From: Limanda limanda | Lineage: Eukaryota > Chordata > Actinopteri > Pleuronectiformes > Pleuronectidae | NCBI RefSeq assembly: GCF_963576545.1 | Contig: NC_083647.1 | Coordinates: forward strand, 3,825,507 to 3,889,506 | Direction: 5' to 3' | Length of the DNA stretch: 64,000 nucleotides | In this document: piece after piece, positions 35,449 to 50,000 of the stretch | Numbering within the stretch: the stretch's first letter is position 1 | How the letters are laid out: every line of letters starts with the position of its first letter | The notes under the pieces: model-generated | What the model was told of the DNA's origin: nothing | The model's database searches: none | The model's input: the letters and a program-made list of their open reading frames with translations, nothing else | Position numbers and translations under genes: made by a program

Positions 35449-38400
35449 TTATAAACTAATCAGACTGTCCTCTTCTTCTGCATCTGGCTCCACTGTGACT
35501 TCGTCAGCAGCGAAGAAGCTCTCTGTAGGAAGAGCTGGGGGTGGATCACTGGGGCAGCTGCGTCCAGGCTGTTTGCTGGGTTCCTCGATGGGGTGATAGA
35601 CAAAGCAGTAAGCTCCGGGCTGGCAGCTGTTCTTAACACTAAGGGCCAGCTCTGTAGAAGCCAGGGGACGCTCAACGCCATCCATATACACACTGAGTGT
35701 GTAGCAGTCTGCAAGAGGGAAACACGGAGGCATGTTACAAACATATGATGAACTTTCAATTTAACTCCTGACATTATCTGGAGGGACTGTGTGTGAGAAC
35801 GCAAACGTCCCAGTAACCCTGTCTCTACACCAGCTCCCTATATCACCATTCTTTCTATGAAGCTCTTAGAAATAAAGGTGTTACGTGCATTTCCCCAAAT
35901 CCCTTTGGATTTAAGTTTTAGCCTGTCCCACTGTCCCCTGACCCAAATTTTATTTATTTTAGTCTAATTATTTTATTTTTTCAGTACTTTTGTTGTCTTA
36001 CATATACACTCAAATAAATTGTTTTGCCTTTATTTTGTTTTTTTTTTTGTATCTGAAGAGGCGCTGCACTGAATTTTCAGATTAATTTACTTTTCATGGG
36101 ATGACACTTCTGCACTGTTTGCTGTGGCTATTGAGCAGCTTTTTCATATCTGAGAAAATAACTGATGAATTACAATTTCCAGTTGCATTATGGGAAATCG
36201 ACGTGAGCGTATCTCATCCTCTGCATAAATACATGAAATCTGTCTCTTGAAAGCCTTGAAACTTTATGGAAATGCTTCATCCAGACATTCACCTTGTTCA
36301 AAGCGAGCAGCACACTGCTCAGAAAGCTGCTCGATGGTCGTCGTGGGGAGGACACCCAGAGTTTTTGGGTCGGTTCCAATCTCAGGACAACACACTGTCA
36401 GGAAGTCCTACACAGCACACATACACAAACACATTACAGAAATATAACACTCCAGCTTATGTCCCTATGTGTGTGACACCTGCACTTTTCTGTTCTCAGA
36501 TTTACTTTTGTAAATATGAGTTATATACATACCATCAACATGTTTTTTATTTGTTCATGAGGAAATACTTGTTACTACATATTGTATTTTGGTCATATTT
36601 AGTCTGAGCCATAGTTCACACTCTGACTGGCAGCATTCTTCAATGGTCCATGTTCTGCATGTGTAAGTATGACTTCTGTTACGAGGAAGTTAATCTGTTT
36701 ACACAGTCACATTAAAATTACTTTTCTTCCTCATGGGGACAAAAACCAGGTCCCCATAAGGGAGAATAATTACATTTAATGGTGAAGATGTGATTTATGA
36801 TAAGGTTAGTGCCAGGATAAGGGTTTGGACCTAGACAAGTAGTAGTTTCAGTTAAAGTAAGTACATTTTCCAAGAAACTAACATAGGTCAATGTGTGTAT
36901 GTGTGTATATGTGTGTATGTGTGTGTACCCGCACAGATCCTTGGGCCATTCTCTCCTGGTTGAGTGTGCGTCGTCTCTCCCAGCGGTGGATGGAGTCCTG
37001 AACCTCTCTGCTGAGTTGCCGTGTTGCTGACCTCTGCTGGTCAAAAGACTTAATGTGCTCCAGAGCCCCATAGGTGGTGGTCAGATAATAGGAACCTACA
37101 CACACACACACACACCATCAGTCATGTAATTAACATGTCCACAGGATGATATGTTTCTGGGCATGTATTTGTGTCCTCTACCTTCTCCTATTGTTAGTGA
37201 TGGGTCCATCAGCTCCATCATATAATCGATATCCATCTGTAGGGTAGACAGATTGGATCTGGCCAAGACGTACATCATTACAGGCAGGAAGTCATCAGCG
37301 CCATAGGCCCGCCCTAGACACACACACCCAAATACACACCCAAATTAATGAGCGCATGCACACACACACACAAACATACACACACAAACACACACACACA
37401 CACACGCCCACACGCCCACACAAACACTCCAAAGAGGAACCAAGATTTGATCAGAACTGGAGAATTTGAATCTCTTATTCATGTAATTTATTTGCAATCG
37501 ACAAGGTTACTAAGATATGCAAATGTACTGTTTGAGCAATTATAAAATGAGCCGAAGCCTTTGCAATTGGTTAATGTTGTGAAAGGGTCTGTTTTGAGCT
37601 AAACCACAATCTTTTCCTATACATAATCAAATGAAAATCTGAAAACCAAAAAGCCTTTCAGCACTCAAGCTATCTGGCAGAAAGATCTTGGAGCAAACTG
37701 GTTCCAATGGCACAACACATGGTGGAATAGAAAAACCATAACTCCCAAAAAACAGTCTATATAGCCACATATTGAAGGTTATTGTGGGGAAAAAAAGCTA
37801 TGGAAAGATGAATAACTTATATATTATCATAATTTAAAACATTAGCTCCCATGAATACCCAAATCTGATTTAGTTAGCATTCACACCATAGAACGCTTCC
37901 TAAATGGGGCCAAATATGCAGACAGAGAAGACACTTTTTTTTACCATGAATGCAGCTCTATGAATCTGGAGCCTAGTTTGATTAATATATTCAAGCGAGA
38001 TGACTATTGGACTCGAGGAAGAAATTACAAAATCTGTGGAATTTTTTGAGGAAGCAACACAGCCGGTACATTTTCATGACATCGTTCACCATGACCACTA
38101 AGTTGTTGTCAGAAACTCTCACCTCTGTGCTGCCCTCTAGTGGATGTTTTGCTTGACAACCATGATAATGTAACACATGGATGTATCTGGTCCGAGACAG
38201 TTACATTTTTTTTAATTGACATGTCTCTTATCGTACATAAAGGCAGCATAAATGAGCCTTTAGGGTTCAGAGGTTAAAGGTGTGTTGGGGGTTCTGACCG
38301 GGGCAGCTGACGGACATGGACTCGTAGATGATCTTGCAGGCCTTCAGCAGGAGCTCGATCTTTTTCTGGGGAGAATAGTCTAGATGGAGGTTGTTCAGTT

Positions 38401-41061
38401 TGATGCTGATCTTGTCCATAGCAGAGGCCTCGGGGACAGAAGTGGTTACTCCTAAGGCTGTGGTGGTGCTTCCTAGAAGAACAGACTGACACACAAACAC
38501 ACACAGGCAACATCACATGTGCTGCTGCTATTAAATGTACAGTAGCAGTCTCCTGCAGCTGTAGTGTACATGTCATGTCGGTAAGAATTGTAAATAGGTA
38601 CGTTAGCATCACTTCCCGGCTAATAGTATAACCCCTGTGATAGAGCTCATGCTGTGTTGTACCTGGTTCTGTGTCAGTTGTTTCAGGCTGTTGTCGTTGG
38701 AGTGTAGTGTCTCCAGACACTTGTAAATTGGCTCCCTTAGTGGCTTCAGCACACTCTTACACAGGGCAGCTTCTACTATGCTATCTGCATGAACACACAC
38801 ACACATACACACACACACACACACACACATTAAGCACAAGATGTATACAATGTATACATTGTAAATGATCACTTAAAACAACATACATTCTCACCATTGT
38901 ATAAAATGAAAAATAGGAAAATAAATTATATATCTTGTCATGTTTTGAAAATATAATAAACAAGCAACCTTAAAACTAGACATGAAACCAGACTTATTTA
39001 TTCAAGTTCTTTAAGCGTTAAAACCACATTGCAACTTTGAAGCACATGAGCACATTGATGTCAGAACAAGTTCTTAGTTTCTAAAACATTTTTCATAATG
39101 TAACTCAACTTTATCTATTAAGATCACCACTCATATATGACATTGTACTGTTTTTACAGTAGTAGAACACAAAGTAAAATAAATAGAGGAAATAACAATT
39201 TGAAAGAATTCTCTAAAGCTCTGGTTCCACATGAAACAAAAAAAGACAGAAAACATGGTCAATAAAATATAACATAGTGGTAAAGTCACCTAGTTTGTCT
39301 TGTACATTCTGATGTTGCGGCTCCAACATGGCCTGCAGCTCTGTGCTCTGCAGCAGGTAACTCTTCAGCTGAGTCATCATCTGTCTGATCTCCTGCAACA
39401 GCTCGGTGGACGAGGAGTGGTTGGTCATGGTCTCCAGGGTGAAAGCACGGTGCTCTTTGACCTACAGGTGTATTCGTGTTTTAGGTCTTTTGGTTAACGC
39501 TGTTATCGAGAGCAGTCCACACACATCAGATTATTGTGGAACTCACTATGAATCTGTCTTCTAATGCGTACTCACAAGGTTGCCAAAGTAGCTCAGAGGG
39601 TCCCTGGCCAGCTCTACAATGCGCTGTGTGAGGCGGCGGTCATGGCTGATGAAGCCGGTGATGACGCTGGACAGACGGTAGCGGGCTCGGTCTAACATGA
39701 TGGTGGTGGGGGTCCTCCTCACTGCTGCCTTGGGACTACGGCTCTCTGCAGGACGACTGAAGAAACAAACAGTGAGACTGAATCTTGAGTTTTTCTTCAA
39801 ACCAGTAATTCTCTGCACTTAGATGTTTGATTTGCAACTTGCATGTGGCGCTTTTAGAAACATTGAAGTAACTTTCTGTGAAGTAACTGAATTTCCTTTC
39901 TTTATTGATGATAAAAAGGAAACAACCTTTTCAGGTCAGATATTGAATGAGCTTGTACCTAATAAGGTGTAGACAAGAATCACACTTAAAAAGTAATGCA
40001 AAAATGTGCCTGCTGCTTCTCAATTGCTGCAGGTCACTTTTACAATTTTTAAAAAAAAGCTCCAACCAGCAAACAACCCATTCAAAACAGGCAGGTTTAC
40101 AACAGGCACTGCACAAGTACATTTTAAATATCAAAGTCATACTCACCAAGCACTTTATTAGGAACATACTAATACCTAATAATACTGGCTAGTTCCTCCC
40201 TTCGCTGGGGCATGTCAGAAACCTTCCTTTATTATTCAGCTCCATGACTGAATCCTACAGTTTCTACAGATTTGTCAGCTGCTCATTAAAGCTGCTAATC
40301 TCTTACTCTACCCTGACTCTACCGCTCCTGGAAGTTGTTCTGCCATGCTGAAAGAAGCCATTAAAAAGAGGTCAACTGTGCCCAAAAATGGATGCATTTG
40401 CTACCATCTGCAGCCACAGCAGAAATCCAGATTCTTCCGACCTGGCTACGTTTTTCACTCTTCAACTGTCCAGTGCTGGTGGGTCTGTGTCACTGCAGCC
40501 TCACATTTCTCTTCTTGTCTGACAGGAGTGCAACCTGCTCTTGAAGAACATCCACAGCGAGTACAAGGTGTTGCTACTTCTGAGGTTATCTAAGTTTCCA
40601 TGGTCTTTCTGTCAGCTCTAAACATTCTGATCATTCTCCTAGGTCCACAGAACCGCTGCTCACAGGCTGATTTAGTGTCTGGCTGCCCTCTGAGTAAAAA
40701 CTAGAGAGTTTAACGTGTGAAAATCTCAGGAGATCTACCGGTCATGAGGATCTAAGAACAGAAAATTGTTGTTTCCCTTTTACAGCGGTCCAACATTTTA
40801 CGAAACTTATTTAAAGAAGCCTGCTACAGCTAAATAACCTTATTCATACTGTGTAGATGGGATAAAGGAAAACTGATCTTGATGTCACACAGTCAGTGAA
40901 TCAAAAGCCTTTAAGCAGTGTAGATTGAACGTTGAAGAGATGTTTTTTTTTCTGTTTTGGTTTACCGCAAGTGGTTATTCTGGAACCTTTCTTCCTCCTC
41001 TTGTACCACATGTGCTTCTACATAGTCACATGGTTTATTAAAAAAAGACTTCCTTACTCCC

Positions 41062-41097
<36 letters not shown>

Positions 41098-44000
41098 CCA
41101 CACAAATACAAACTGCTATAGTGTTTCTATAACTTGTATTCCCAGTAACCGACGAGCCTGCTAACGGATGAACAACCAAGTACTTACACTCCGAGTGAGT
41201 CCACCCAGAATAGAACAGCAACACGGTGACTATAGTATTTTACTTATGAAGCAATTTATTAATATTACACATCCTCTGGTGAACATCATGCAGCAGGTTT
41301 AGTTATAACCAGGTTGCAGAGTTGGACCCGGACCACCTCTTCTGGACCGAACCTTTCACACCTGATAAGTTTCAATCAGACTAAACCCAAAAGTCTGAAG
41401 GTCGGAACCGAAAAAGACGTAAAAGAGCCCCAAAACGAAGCTGGTCCTTTCATTAGAAATTAACAATAAAAAAGTATATATATGTAATGGGGTGTTATTA
41501 TATTCCAGCTAACTTTAAGAAACCCTGCAGATGGTATCGTCTCAGGGGGATGTACCAATTGCCGACAATGAGGAGGGGGGATATGTATTTCTAGTGCTTT
41601 CTTATTTTCATTTTATAGCAAATGATTAGGCTAAATCAGTACTTACAAAAGGAGTAATGTTTTATGTACCTTTTATTTTCATGTGTATATGTTGTATATA
41701 AGTATTCTGGTCTGTGAACCCCCCTTGTCGCGCTGTGGTACGTGCCGCTCAGGAACCTGTCTCTCTGTCTGCATCTGGAGCTGAAAGAGACAGGTACGGT
41801 TATGGAGTGTTCCACTTCTAAGTGTCATTGTTACGTTTAATGCATGCTACTGTGACAGCTTTCTTAAAGAGCAATATAAGATGGCTGTAACGTGTTAAGT
41901 GCAGAGTTTGAAGAGTTATTTCAGAAGTTAGGTCTGCGGAGTTTTCCCTTTGAAGTGCGCCGATTCGCGCCGCTGCAACCCGCGGCATTATGGGAAACGT
42001 AGTCTTCTAGTGGGATTTGTACAGAACGAATGTGAAGTGCCTTGTTTCTTTTTAAATGTTGTTTGTGAACCCACATGAAGGCATTGTGTATACTCTGTAA
42101 TGGGTTAGACATGTAAGGCAGGGAATATTTATGTTTATTTTGTCCTTTTGGTTATATAATTATTTCATGCATCCTTCACAGCAGTTTAAGGAGATGTGAA
42201 CTGATGCAGTCCCTGTTACATGTTTCATCATTACAGGTATGATTGTCAAATTAATCACTATACGATCATTGCAATTGACTGGTTTTGTTTATAATGTATA
42301 TATGTTTTGTTACTCTCTGTCTGCATCTGGAGCTGAAAGAGACAGCAGTTTAAGGAGATGTGAACTGATGCAGTCCCTGTTACATGTTTCATCATTACAG
42401 CTGAAAGACCAAGTAAAAAGATATCCAAAGAGAGCTGTGGTGTCGAGGTGATTTTGTGGTGTGTCGCAGAGTCGCTACATATTTGGTGCCGTGACCCGGA
42501 TCAAGAGATCAGCTGCTGCAGATCGCCGGGAAGCTTCTCTACATTTTCTCGACATCACAGGTGCACAGAACCTGGAAAAACGGACCCTGCACAGTATGTC
42601 CTTTTCGAACAGTGATGACCCTGAAGGGGCTGCAGGTGTATCTCCTTCACGATATGTCAGTGTGCCACAGTCAGATGATCTTATGTCAAATAATGGTATT
42701 GACTCTGTGAATGTAACTCCCGTTCGCAATGAGGGTAATACATTGAGTGCACAGAGGGGGTTCTCCGGGATGGGACGGGGAGCTCAGTTGGCTAATTTGA
42801 TAGAATCGAGTGTCAGGGCCCCCCCTGTTGGTCTACCACTAAATCAGTTTGAAGGTGTTGCAGACTTGATCAAACAGCTAAGCAGTGAGATAGGGAGTCA
42901 GATCTCAGCTAAGTTGTCACAAGCAGGCCAGGCTAGTGCTAATGAAAATGTAAACACTCCCCCAAACACAGCCCAAAACCTTGATTGGTCAAAGATGAAC
43001 CTAATCCTCAAATCTGACATTAAAGAGCCACCTCACTTCAGAGGTGACGGCTCAGATCGATGCACTGTTAGTGAGTGGCAAGAAATTATGCAAACATACC
43101 TGGCAAGGAAGGGCTGTAGTTTGTCAGAGCAAGGCAATGAAGTTATGGACAGGTTGATGGGGCGAGCAAGAGATGTCGTCAAGATTTGCATCCGTAACAA
43201 CCGGTTCGTAAGCATTAGCAGAGATCCTGATGTTATCTTCACTATTCTCAGAGAGCACTTTGGAGATGCAATCTCGTCAACTACTCCGCTACAGGACTTC
43301 TACGAAACTATACCAAAGCGTTCAGAGAGTGGTTTAGATTACTGGATCAGACTCAATAAGGCTATTGATCTTGCTGATGAGTGCCTACGAAGACAGGGAA
43401 AGAAAGTGGAGGATCCAGGTCATGAAGTAACCATGATGTTTGTTAAACATTGCCCTGATCCCAGCCTGTACACAGCCCTCAGAAGTAGACCTCTTGAGAA
43501 ATGGACTGTTGGAGAGGTTCAGGAACTGGTTGACAGCCACCACAGAGACAGGCAATCAGCCAGGGCATGTCAAACACGAAACACAGTCAAAGTTAACGAG
43601 GATGTGACCCCCAATGCTTGGTGCATGGCACAGCAGCCAGTTAGTGCTAATCAGTCTACTAACCTTGAGCCAGCCTCTTTGAGTAAAATGATCTCCCTTA
43701 TGGAAAAGATTCTTGCTAAGCAAGAGCAGAGTCAAAGCCAAGCCTGGGGTAGAGCACAGGTGGGTGAGGCCACCACAAACTTAAGCTCATGTAGAGTCTG
43801 TAGAGCCCCAGATCATTCAACCAAGGCCCATTGCTTTAGAGAAGGCCTATGCTTTAAGTGTTATAAAACAGGACAAAGAGGATTTGAATGCTCAGAAAAG
43901 AGGCAAGCGAACAAAACAAATGTAGCCATGCCCCATGTGCCAGACCCAGCTTTAAACTAAAGGGCCTACGCCAAAAAGGGGGTGGCGTGGGCACAGAATA

Positions 44001-47000
44001 TGACACAACCTCAAAGAACCCTGCAGATTTTGATACTGAAAATGAAACCTATTCAAAGCAGCAAGTGATCCACAGAAAAAGAACCACACCACTAGTGGTG
44101 AAACCAGATGGCCTGACACAGGGGATTGGTTACCGGAAAATAGATGACGAAGACGATCTTTTCTATGCCACAGCACTAGTTGAAGGGAAAGTGGAACTCT
44201 CAGCTCTTGTAGATAGCGGGTCCACAACCTGCACACTGAGTGAGTCTGCTGAACGCAGCCTCCGGGGTGGCAACATTATCGATGGAGAATCAAGTCATCC
44301 AACAGAAAAAATTCTGATAGGTTGTGGGGGTAATGAGGCCAAACCTAAATGTACTTATGAGTTGAACATAGATCTACTTGGTTGCAAAATGGCTGTCTCC
44401 TTCCTAGTTGTTCCAGGACAAATAGATGATATGATAGTAGGATCAAATGTGATGAGACACGTAATGAGACAGACAAAGAATAGTGACTGGTTTTGGGATA
44501 GTGTTTCACGGCCAGCCAGAGAAGATTCTCGAGAACCCCTACTTGACCTGCTGTCAAATGTTGATCGCTGGCATGGCGAAAGGATACCAAAAAGGGTGGG
44601 AGCTGTTGTGCTGAAGCAGTGTGTGACCTTGGAGCCGCGACATGAACATTTACTTTGGGGAAAGCTAAAGGAGAAAGTGCCAGTGTCTGTTGGAAGCACT
44701 GTAATGGTCGAACCTAGTGACTCTCGGTCTGCGCCAAGAAACGTGTTAGTAGCACGCACTGTCTGTCCTTTGCGGGGGGATAAGTGGATTCCCATGAAGG
44801 TGATTAACCCCCTTGATCGTCCCATAGTCCTCCGCCGTAACACCAAGCTCGCTCAGTTACACCCGTGTCTAGCCCTTGAAGAATTACAACTCGACGGTGT
44901 TAGTGAAGGGTCTCCTGGCAAGGCAAAGGCAGTTTTGCAGAATGTTACCCAGGTAGAGTCACCAGACCCCGAGTCCTCTGAGAGAGTAAAAACAGATTAC
45001 ATGTCAAAACTGCAGGAACTAGGTTTAACAGAGATAGATGTAAAGTCTTGTGAAGTGTCTGACTTCTGGAAATCAAAACTCGTTAATCTGGTTTCTCAGT
45101 ATGAAGGAATCTTCTCCCGTGACAAACTTGATTGTGGAGAGGCCAAGCAAGTTGTCCATAGGATTCGACTGAAGGATGAGCTGCCCTTCCGATTGCCATG
45201 TAGGCGGATCCCACCATCTGACTACCAGAAACTGAAGGAGACCTTGGATGCAATGGAGGAGAAGGGCATTATTCGGAAATCCTACAGTGAATGGGCCTCT
45301 CCACTTGTGATTGTTTGGAAACCATCAGGAGAACTCCGAATATGTACTGATTTCAGATGGTTAAACCAGAGAACAGAGAAGGACGCATACCCATTGCCAC
45401 ACCAGGGTGATGCTCTTGCAGCACTGGGTGGGAACTGCTTCTTCAGTACTATGGATTTGACGTCAGGATTCTACAACATCCCAATACATGAAGATGACCG
45501 CAAATATACGGCATGCTCAACCCCTGCCGGGTTGTTTGAATACAACCGAATGGCTCAGGGGCTATGTAACAGCCCAGCGACATTTGCCAGAATGATGACA
45601 TCAATCTTTGGAGATCAGAATTATCACTCCCTTCTCTGTTACTTGGACGACCTCCTTGTGTTTGGAAAAAGTGAACAGGAGGCACTGGATCGTCTGGAGA
45701 TGGTATTCTCTCGCCTCAGGGAACATAACCTGAAGTTGGCACAGAAAAAGTGCTATTTCCTTAGAGAGTCAGTCAAGTTTTTAGGTCACATTGTAACTGC
45801 AGAGGGCATTGCAACTGACCCATCCAAAGTTTCCGCCATTAACCAGGTGACAGCGGCAGATTTGATGGCAAATGACGGTGAAACCCCCTCACCAACCAAG
45901 ATAAGATCCTTTCTTGGCATGGCTAACTATTACTCGCACTTCATAGAAGGCCTGTCAGGAATGGCGAAACCATTGTTTGCACTGACTGCAGGACAGAAAA
46001 AGAAGAGGAAAGATGGAAAGCCATGGGTCAGCAAGCCAAGACGTTTAAAGCCAGAGGATTGGACTACTGACTGTGAGCTGGCAGTTGAGAAAATCAAGAA
46101 TGCGGTTACTCAGACTGCTATTCTATCCCATCCAGATTTCAAGAAACCATTTGTCCTTTATATCGACGCTTCGATGGATGGGTTGGGGGCGGTGCTTAGT
46201 CAGGTGCCTGACGGTGAAAAGAGACCAAGACCCGTAGCCTTTGCAAATAAGACATTGTCTAAGTCACAGTCCCGCTACCCGGCTCATAGGTTAGAGTTTT
46301 TTGCTCTCAAGTGGGCTGTATGTGATAAATATGCACATTGGCTAAAGGGAAACCAATTCACGGTCCTGACTGATAACAACCCCCTGACGTATATCATGAC
46401 TAAGCCTAAATTAGACGCCTGTGAGCAACGATGGGTGTCAAAACTTGCACCCTTTGATTTTGACTTGAAGTACATACCTGGTACACAGAACATACCTGCT
46501 GACCTTTTAAGCCGACGTCCATTTGCCAAAGTCTTGGATGCTAGTGAAGCCCTAGAGAATGGCGCTCAGTGTGTAACCTCGGAGCGAATACAGGAGGCAT
46601 TTCGGTTGTCAGTCAATGTCCAGACCAGTGACAGTTACCTGGGCCAAAACCAAGTAGGAGGTCAGATTGGAATATCCAGAGAGGGAGTTAAAGCAACCCT
46701 GGAATCCTGTTCAGAATGGGAAAGTGGCCGGCTAATACGCAACATCAACTTTGCCCAGTGTCCTGGCAGTCTGCTGAAGGGGGGCGTACCTGCTCTTCCA
46801 GCCTTCTCTGCGGATGACATTAAAAGGAGTCAAAAGGAGGACTGTGTTATAGCTCGTGTTAGATTCTTCATTGAGAGGAAGAGGAGACCCTCACGTCGGG
46901 AGAAATGCCATGAGCCTGCACAAGTTCTGAGGATGCTAAAACATTGGGAAAAACTTGAGATGACCAATGACATTCTCTACCGGAGATCCAAGGACAGAAC

Positions 47001-50000
47001 TGGTAGGAAAAGGTATCAGCTAGTGCTTCCCAGCTCACTCAAGGCTGTCGCTCTCAAGGGCACTCATGATGATGCAGGCCATCAGGGCCAGAGTAGAACA
47101 CTTCATCTGATGCGCCAAAGATTTTTCTGGTCAGGAATGGATGGTGAAGTTAAGAAATATGTTTCTCACTGCAAACGTTGTGTAGTTAGCAAGACTCTTG
47201 AGCCAGAGGCCAGGGCACCATTAGAATCAATTAAGACTAGTGCACCGCTCGAGCTGGTTTGCATAGATTTCTGGTCAGCTGAAGGGAAGAACGGAGAAAG
47301 TGTTGATGTGCTAGTTGTGACAGATCACTTCACGAAGCTAGCCCTTGCATTTCCTTGTCCGAACCAGACCGCCAAGGTAGTGGCACGGAAGTTATGGAAT
47401 CAGTTCTTCTGTACTTATGGGTTTCCTCTCCGGATCCATTCAGACAAGGGGGCTAATTTTGAGAGTCATTTGATCAAGGAACTGTTACAGGTGTCTGGAG
47501 TCAAAAAGTCCCATACCACCCCATATCACCCCATGGGCAATGGGCAGACAGAAAGATTCAATCATACACTCGGTAACATGATCCGCTCCCTTCCAGCAAG
47601 AGACAAAGAGCGGTGGCCACAGATGATACAGACGCTAACATTCTCGTACAACTGTACCACACATGAAACAACGGGTTTCGCACCTTTCTATCTTATGTTT
47701 GGTAGGGTACCCAGGCTGCCTGTGGACATCGTGTTTGGCAATACATTGAGGGATGAGGATGTGGTGGCTCATGACACCTACGTTGACTCTTTGCAGAGGG
47801 ACCTTAGTGAAGCGGTAAAGATTGCCCAGAGAAACACGACAGAAGCACAGAAAAGGCAGGCAAGGCAATATGATAAGAGGGTCAAGGGTGTTCCGCTCAC
47901 AGTTGGTGATAACGTTCTGCTGGCAAACAGGAAAGACAGAGGAAAAGGTAAATTGGCCGATCTGTGGGACTCAACAGTGCATGTGATTACATGGAAGGAT
48001 CCATCTGTGCACATTTACAGAGTTGAGGATCCTACCACTAAGAAGAGTAAGGTTGTTCATCGGAACTTCATTCTGCCAGTCAACTTCCTGCCGGTGGTGG
48101 AACCAGAGGACATGTCCACGATCTTCTCCACAGTCTCAGAGGAGGTGGCTCGTGATGTTGAAAGTCTCGGCAATGAGCCTTTATTTGATATAGAAAGTGA
48201 GTCCGGTGACAGTAGGACAGCTGTCTGGATAATGCATGGCCAATGTCCCAAAACAGTCAGTATTGGGGAGGCCCAAGGAACTCTCGAAGAGCAACTGGCA
48301 ATTGGGCTTGGTATGGAGCAGCACCAGACTACACCAGTTGGAGAGGAGGATGTGGCCTCTTTACATGAGGGCAGCTCCAGCAGGAATAGCAGTCGAAGCA
48401 TTACAAGCGAGAGTGATGTCTCTGGGAACGACAGAAGTGACTCTGGTACTGAGGGTGGGGTGAGGGAACAGGAGACACTGCATGATCCTGGGAGCAGTAG
48501 GAGTGATTATTCCATGTCAGTGACAACTCGAAGTGGGATTAGTAGTGTGACTAGTCCTGTCGGCTGCTCCAGGTGTAACACTCCAGAATATGACCGAATT
48601 CTGCCAAAAGAGAACTTGCTTTGGAGGAATCAAAGACTGGAACCATCAGAGACTGTCCTCAGTGGGGATGCAACGACAACCAGAACAGGAAGAGTAGTAA
48701 AACCTGTTAGAAGACTACTGGAATCAATGAGCATGATCATAAGAGAACCTGGAAGTGTAGATTCTTTGTCTGTCTTGTTCGAAGTTCTCTCGACCTTTGT
48801 AGATGCGTAAACCACTGAGAGGGTCATTCAGTTCAGCTTTAAGGGCCAGTGTTGTATATAGAAAAATCGGAATGTAGGGTTGAGATGTATCTTATCGGAG
48901 GGGGTTCTTGGTTATATGTATAAGGGCATATTTCTACCTGGTAAAGTTGTTTGCTGTCCTATTGGACGACTACGGTCAAGGTTACCCCCATAAGGAAGGA
49001 GTTCTCATATAGTCTTAAAGTTTGCTGTAATTGAGGAGGGGTGAATGTAATGGGGTGTTATTATATTCCAGCTAACTTTAAGAAACCCTGCAGATGGTAT
49101 CGTCTCAGGGGGATGTACCAATTGCCGACAATGAGGAGGGGGGATATGTATTTCTAGTGCTTTCTTATTTTCATTTTATAGCAAATGATTAGGCTAAATC
49201 AGTACTTACAAAAGGAGTAATGTTTTATGTACCTTTTATTTTCATGTGTATATGTTGTATATAAGTATTCTGGTCTGTGAACCCCCCTGTCGCGCTGTGG
49301 TACGTGCCGCTCAGGAACCTGTCTCTCTGTCTGCATCTGGAGCTGAAAGAGACAGGTACGGTTATGGAGTGTTCCACTTCTAAGTGTCATTGTTACGTTT
49401 AATGCATGCTACTGTGACAGCTTTCTTAAAGAGCAATATAAGATGGCTGTAACGTGTTAAGTGCAGAGTTTGAAGAGTTATTTCAGAAGTTAGGTCTGCG
49501 GAGTTTTCCCTTTGAAGTGCGCCGATTCGCGCCGCTGCAACCCGCGGCATTATGGGAAACGTAGTCTTCTAGTGGGATTTGTACAGAACGAATGTGAAGT
49601 GCCTTGTTTCTTTTTAAATGTTGTTTGTGAACCCACATGAAGGCATTGTGTATACTCTGTAATGGGTTAGACATGTAAGGCAGGGAATATTTATGTTTAT
49701 TTTGTCCTTTTGGTTATATAATTATTTCATGCATCCTTCACAGCAGTTTAAGGAGATGTGAACTGATGCAGTCCCTGTTACATGTTTCATCATTACAGGT
49801 ATGATTGTCAAATTAATCACTATACGATCATTGCAATTGACTGGTTTTGTTTATAATGTATATATGTTTTGTTACTCTCTGTCTGCATCTGGAGCTGAAA
49901 GAGACAGCAGTTTAAGGAGATGTGAACTGATGCAGTCCCTGTTACATGTTTCATCATTACAGCTGAAAGACCAAGTAAAAAGATATCCAAAGAGAGCTGT

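Noticed and set aside
42461..42595. ATG at 42461 as the start of gag
   Set aside because: It lies inside the 5' LTR, upstream of the primer-binding site. The Met at 42596 is more plausible, though a leader-spliced RNA could use the first one.
44345..44846. 163-codon minus-strand frame within pol
   Set aside because: Shadow of the long pol frame; no domain.
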